From assembly GCA_947259225.1 (NCBI GenBank), contig CAMYLK010000002.1, forward strand, positions 62,001-126,000: a DNA stretch of 64,000 nt, read 5' to 3'. A program made the translations under genes and the position numbers. The notes below the pieces were generated by a model, which was not told where the DNA came from, searched no databases, and saw only the letters and a program-made list of their open reading frames with translations. This DNA comes from an uncultured Desulfobulbaceae bacterium (lineage in GTDB: Bacteria > Desulfobacterota > Desulfobulbia > Desulfobulbales > Desulfobulbaceae). Position 1 is the stretch's first letter. Each line of letters starts with the position of its first letter. Shown here in pieces: positions 62,814 through 64,000 of this stretch.

Positions 62814-63743
62814 TCAGTGAGCTATAATTCTCAATTGTATTGAAATAAGATCAAAGACAAGATGCATACCAAGGTGCTCAAAAAATCGTGTGGAGCCATA
62901 TACAACATTCCACCGGGTACGATCTATGTCGAAATGTGCTTCGATTGACAGGGTATTGTCAGGAGTTTTGGCTACCGTTGCCATGAAGGTCTGCTCGGCC
63001 TTAGTGCCTCTTAAATCAAGTGTTCCCTGTATATCATAGTTAGGATAAGTGACGTAGGATTCTGGTCCCGGCTTACCCCTGTCAATTGAAAACGAGGCCC
63101 TTGGAAATTTATCAGCAAGAAAAAAATCATCGGATTTGAGGTGAGCGGTCAGGACAGGCTGGAGTTCATCTCCATCAAGATTGGTGTTGCTGATGGAATG
63201 CATATCGATATCAAATGTGCCCGTGATGATGCTGTTCAGAATTTTGAGTTCTCCACCGGCTATTTTGATGTTGCCGAAGTGAGTTGAGGACGGGTTCCTT
63301 CCTGTCCACACAATACTACTCTGTCCCGTATCAACAATATACGTCCTGTCTTCAAGCTTGAGACGGGTATGTGGGTCGTCCGGAGTTTCAGGATATTCTC
63401 CTTCCAGGGAATAACCGGCTGACTTCCAGGCTTCAATACCACCATCCAATATGTATATGTTCTGAAATCCTTCATGTGCCAGTTTTTCGGCGGCCTTTAC
63501 AGCATCCAAGGATTTTGAACCGGAGCCGTACAGTACAATAACTGCGTTTATATCATCGGTGATGGCTTTGACTAGTTCAAGGAAGATAACCTGATAAACG
63601 CAGGCATTATCTGCACCAGGCAGATGGATTTTCTGGAAATGGTCTTCAGGGAGAGTGTCAATTAAATAAAAACTCCTGTTTTCATTCATCCACTGTTTGA
63701 ATTCTCTTGCTGAAAGCTGTTTGTATTTATTTGCATCTTCCAC
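62814..63743 (-). CDS. Rhodanese-like domain fused to YceI domain, catalytic Cys absent
   Basis: 309 residues. N-terminal rhodanese fold (about 8-112): LSAREFKQWMNENRSFYLIDTLPEDHFQKIHLPGADN, then VIVLYGSGSKSLDAVKAAEKLAHEGFQNIYILDGGIEAWKSAGY. The active loop reads LYGSGSKS, without the Cys needed for sulfurtransferase activity. The C-terminal YceI-like lipid-binding barrel (about 135-305) has YIVDTGQSSIVWTGRN, HFGNIKIAGGEL and HFDIDRTRWNVVYGS. No signal peptide in this start, although YceI is usually periplasmic. GTG 63743 with CAAGGAG upstream is chosen over TTG 63812, which would overlap the upstream gene. Confidence 0.82.
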   Translation of the reverse strand: MEDANKYKQLSAREFKQWMNENRSFYLIDTLPEDHFQKIHLPGADNACVYQVIFLELVKAITDDINAVIVLYGSGSKSLDAVKAAEKLAHEGFQNIYILDGGIEAWKSAGYSLEGEYPETPDDPHTRLKLEDRTYIVDTGQSSIVWTGRNPSSTHFGNIKIAGGELKILNSIITGTFDIDMHSISNTNLDGDELQPVLTAHLKSDDFFLADKFPRASFSIDRGKPGPESYVTYPNYDIQGTLDLRGTKAEQTFMATVAKTPDNTLSIEAHFDIDRTRWNVVYGSTRFFEHLGMHLVFDLISIQLRIIAH

Positions 63744-63759
63744 TCTATGACTCCTTGTT

Positions 63760-64000
63760 TTATAGATTCTCCTGCTTTTGAAAACACGGAATGCATATAT
63801 TTTTGTCCTCAATCAGCCGGAGGCGTGATTCCATAACAGCCTCACCGCAGAGTGCGCACGAGATTGATTTCCTGACCCTTGCAGGTTCTGGCTCGGGGAC
63901 AGATACTGGGTTCACTGACAGGATACTCTCACCAGGAGTGGAAAGAATCCAGTCGGCCAGTTGCTGCTGATCCTTGCGCATTTCCTCTGTTATACCTTTA
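63760..64000 (-). CDS. FmdE-like protein, C-terminal part (runs off window)
   Basis: About 80 codons are visible; the frame continues past position 64000. The sequence EEMRKDQQQLADWILSTPGESIL, then VRKSISCALCGEAVMESRLRLIEDKNICIPCF, matches the zinc-ribbon tail of FmdE/formylmethanofuran dehydrogenase subunit E-like proteins, with two CxxC pairs. The usual N-terminal FmdE domain lies outside. ATG at 63981 is internal and unlikely to be the true start. It ends 16 bp before the YceI-fusion start, so the two may be co-transcribed. Confidence 0.8.
   Translation of the reverse strand, partial: KGITEEMRKDQQQLADWILSTPGESILSVNPVSVPEPEPARVRKSISCALCGEAVMESRLRLIEDKNICIPCFQKQENL

Noticed and set aside
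1-64000. CRISPR arrays, tRNA, rRNA, prophage or insertion-sequence genes
   Set aside because: No spaced direct repeats, no cloverleaf with a T-arm motif, no transposase or integrase, and no phage structural gene were seen on reading both strands by eye.

Overview
The window is one contiguous piece of a Gram-negative chromosome dominated by housekeeping genes, with no phage, plasmid, insertion sequence or CRISPR array. The gene content points to Desulfobacterota (former Deltaproteobacteria), most likely a Desulfobulbales-type sulfate-reducing relative. Pointers are futalosine-pathway menaquinone genes (mqnB, mqnD), a MucR/Ros regulator, an Fe-S/DUF3786 protein, a DUF3365-type c-haem sensor protein, a ccsA-hemA-sirC cluster, a VanZ-like protein and a DUF2959 lipoprotein. 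The assignment is inference from gene content; no rRNA is present to fix it.

Layout. 1-13.1 kb: 5' part of a class A penicillin-binding protein (minus), a non-coding stretch holding what looks like a decayed dispersed repeat, then mutL, an aldo/keto reductase, a VanZ-like membrane protein, a DUF309 protein and a secreted barrel-like protein with a knottin-like tail. A bidirectional hairpin separates these from a minus-strand run of ftsH, yihY and an mltD-like transglycosylase. 13.2-18.2 kb: NUDIX hydrolase, ZapB-like coiled coil, zapA, a probable 6S RNA, RNase Y, tyrS. 18.2-24 kb: fur-family repressor, dus, an unusual radical SAM protein with an unknown partner, and an alpha-glucan phosphorylase. 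24-30 kb: pal, skp/ompH, Fe-S/DUF3786 protein, heptose kinase, yicC, remA-like gene, gmk, rlmB. 30-38.5 kb: a small Cys-rich protein with a strong promoter, an S1-repeat protein, a RiPP-type radical SAM protein beside lolA, murI, mucR, fmdB-like gene, DUF2959 lipoprotein, queA. 38.6-46.8 kb: mqnB-mqnD-mobA, a tlpA-like gene, a small exported protein, uppP, a methyltransferase, then the tightly overlapped sirC-ccsA-hemA-unknown haem/cytochrome operon. 47-64 kb: pckA, a TPR protein with MshEN-like modules, sixA, putA, an NmrA-like reductase with a GbsR/MarR regulator, a hybrid sensor kinase, a TPR protein, a methyltransferase, a small conserved protein, the c-haem DUF3365 protein, an enoyl-CoA hydratase, a rhodanese-YceI fusion and the 3' end of an FmdE-like gene.

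Functional themes are envelope building (PBP1A, UppP, MurI, MltD, LolA, Pal, Skp, heptose kinase), haem and cytochrome c maturation feeding anaerobic respiration, menaquinone by the futalosine route, and RNA metabolism (RNase Y, S1 protein, 6S RNA, RlmB, QueA, Dus).

No obvious new multi-gene defence or mobile system was found. The best candidates for undescribed biology are the LolA-linked radical SAM protein of RiPP-maturase type with non-standard cysteine spacing, the TPR/MshEN-like tandem-module protein, the knottin-tailed secreted protein, the cysteine-less rhodanese-YceI fusion, and the intergenic repeat before mutL.
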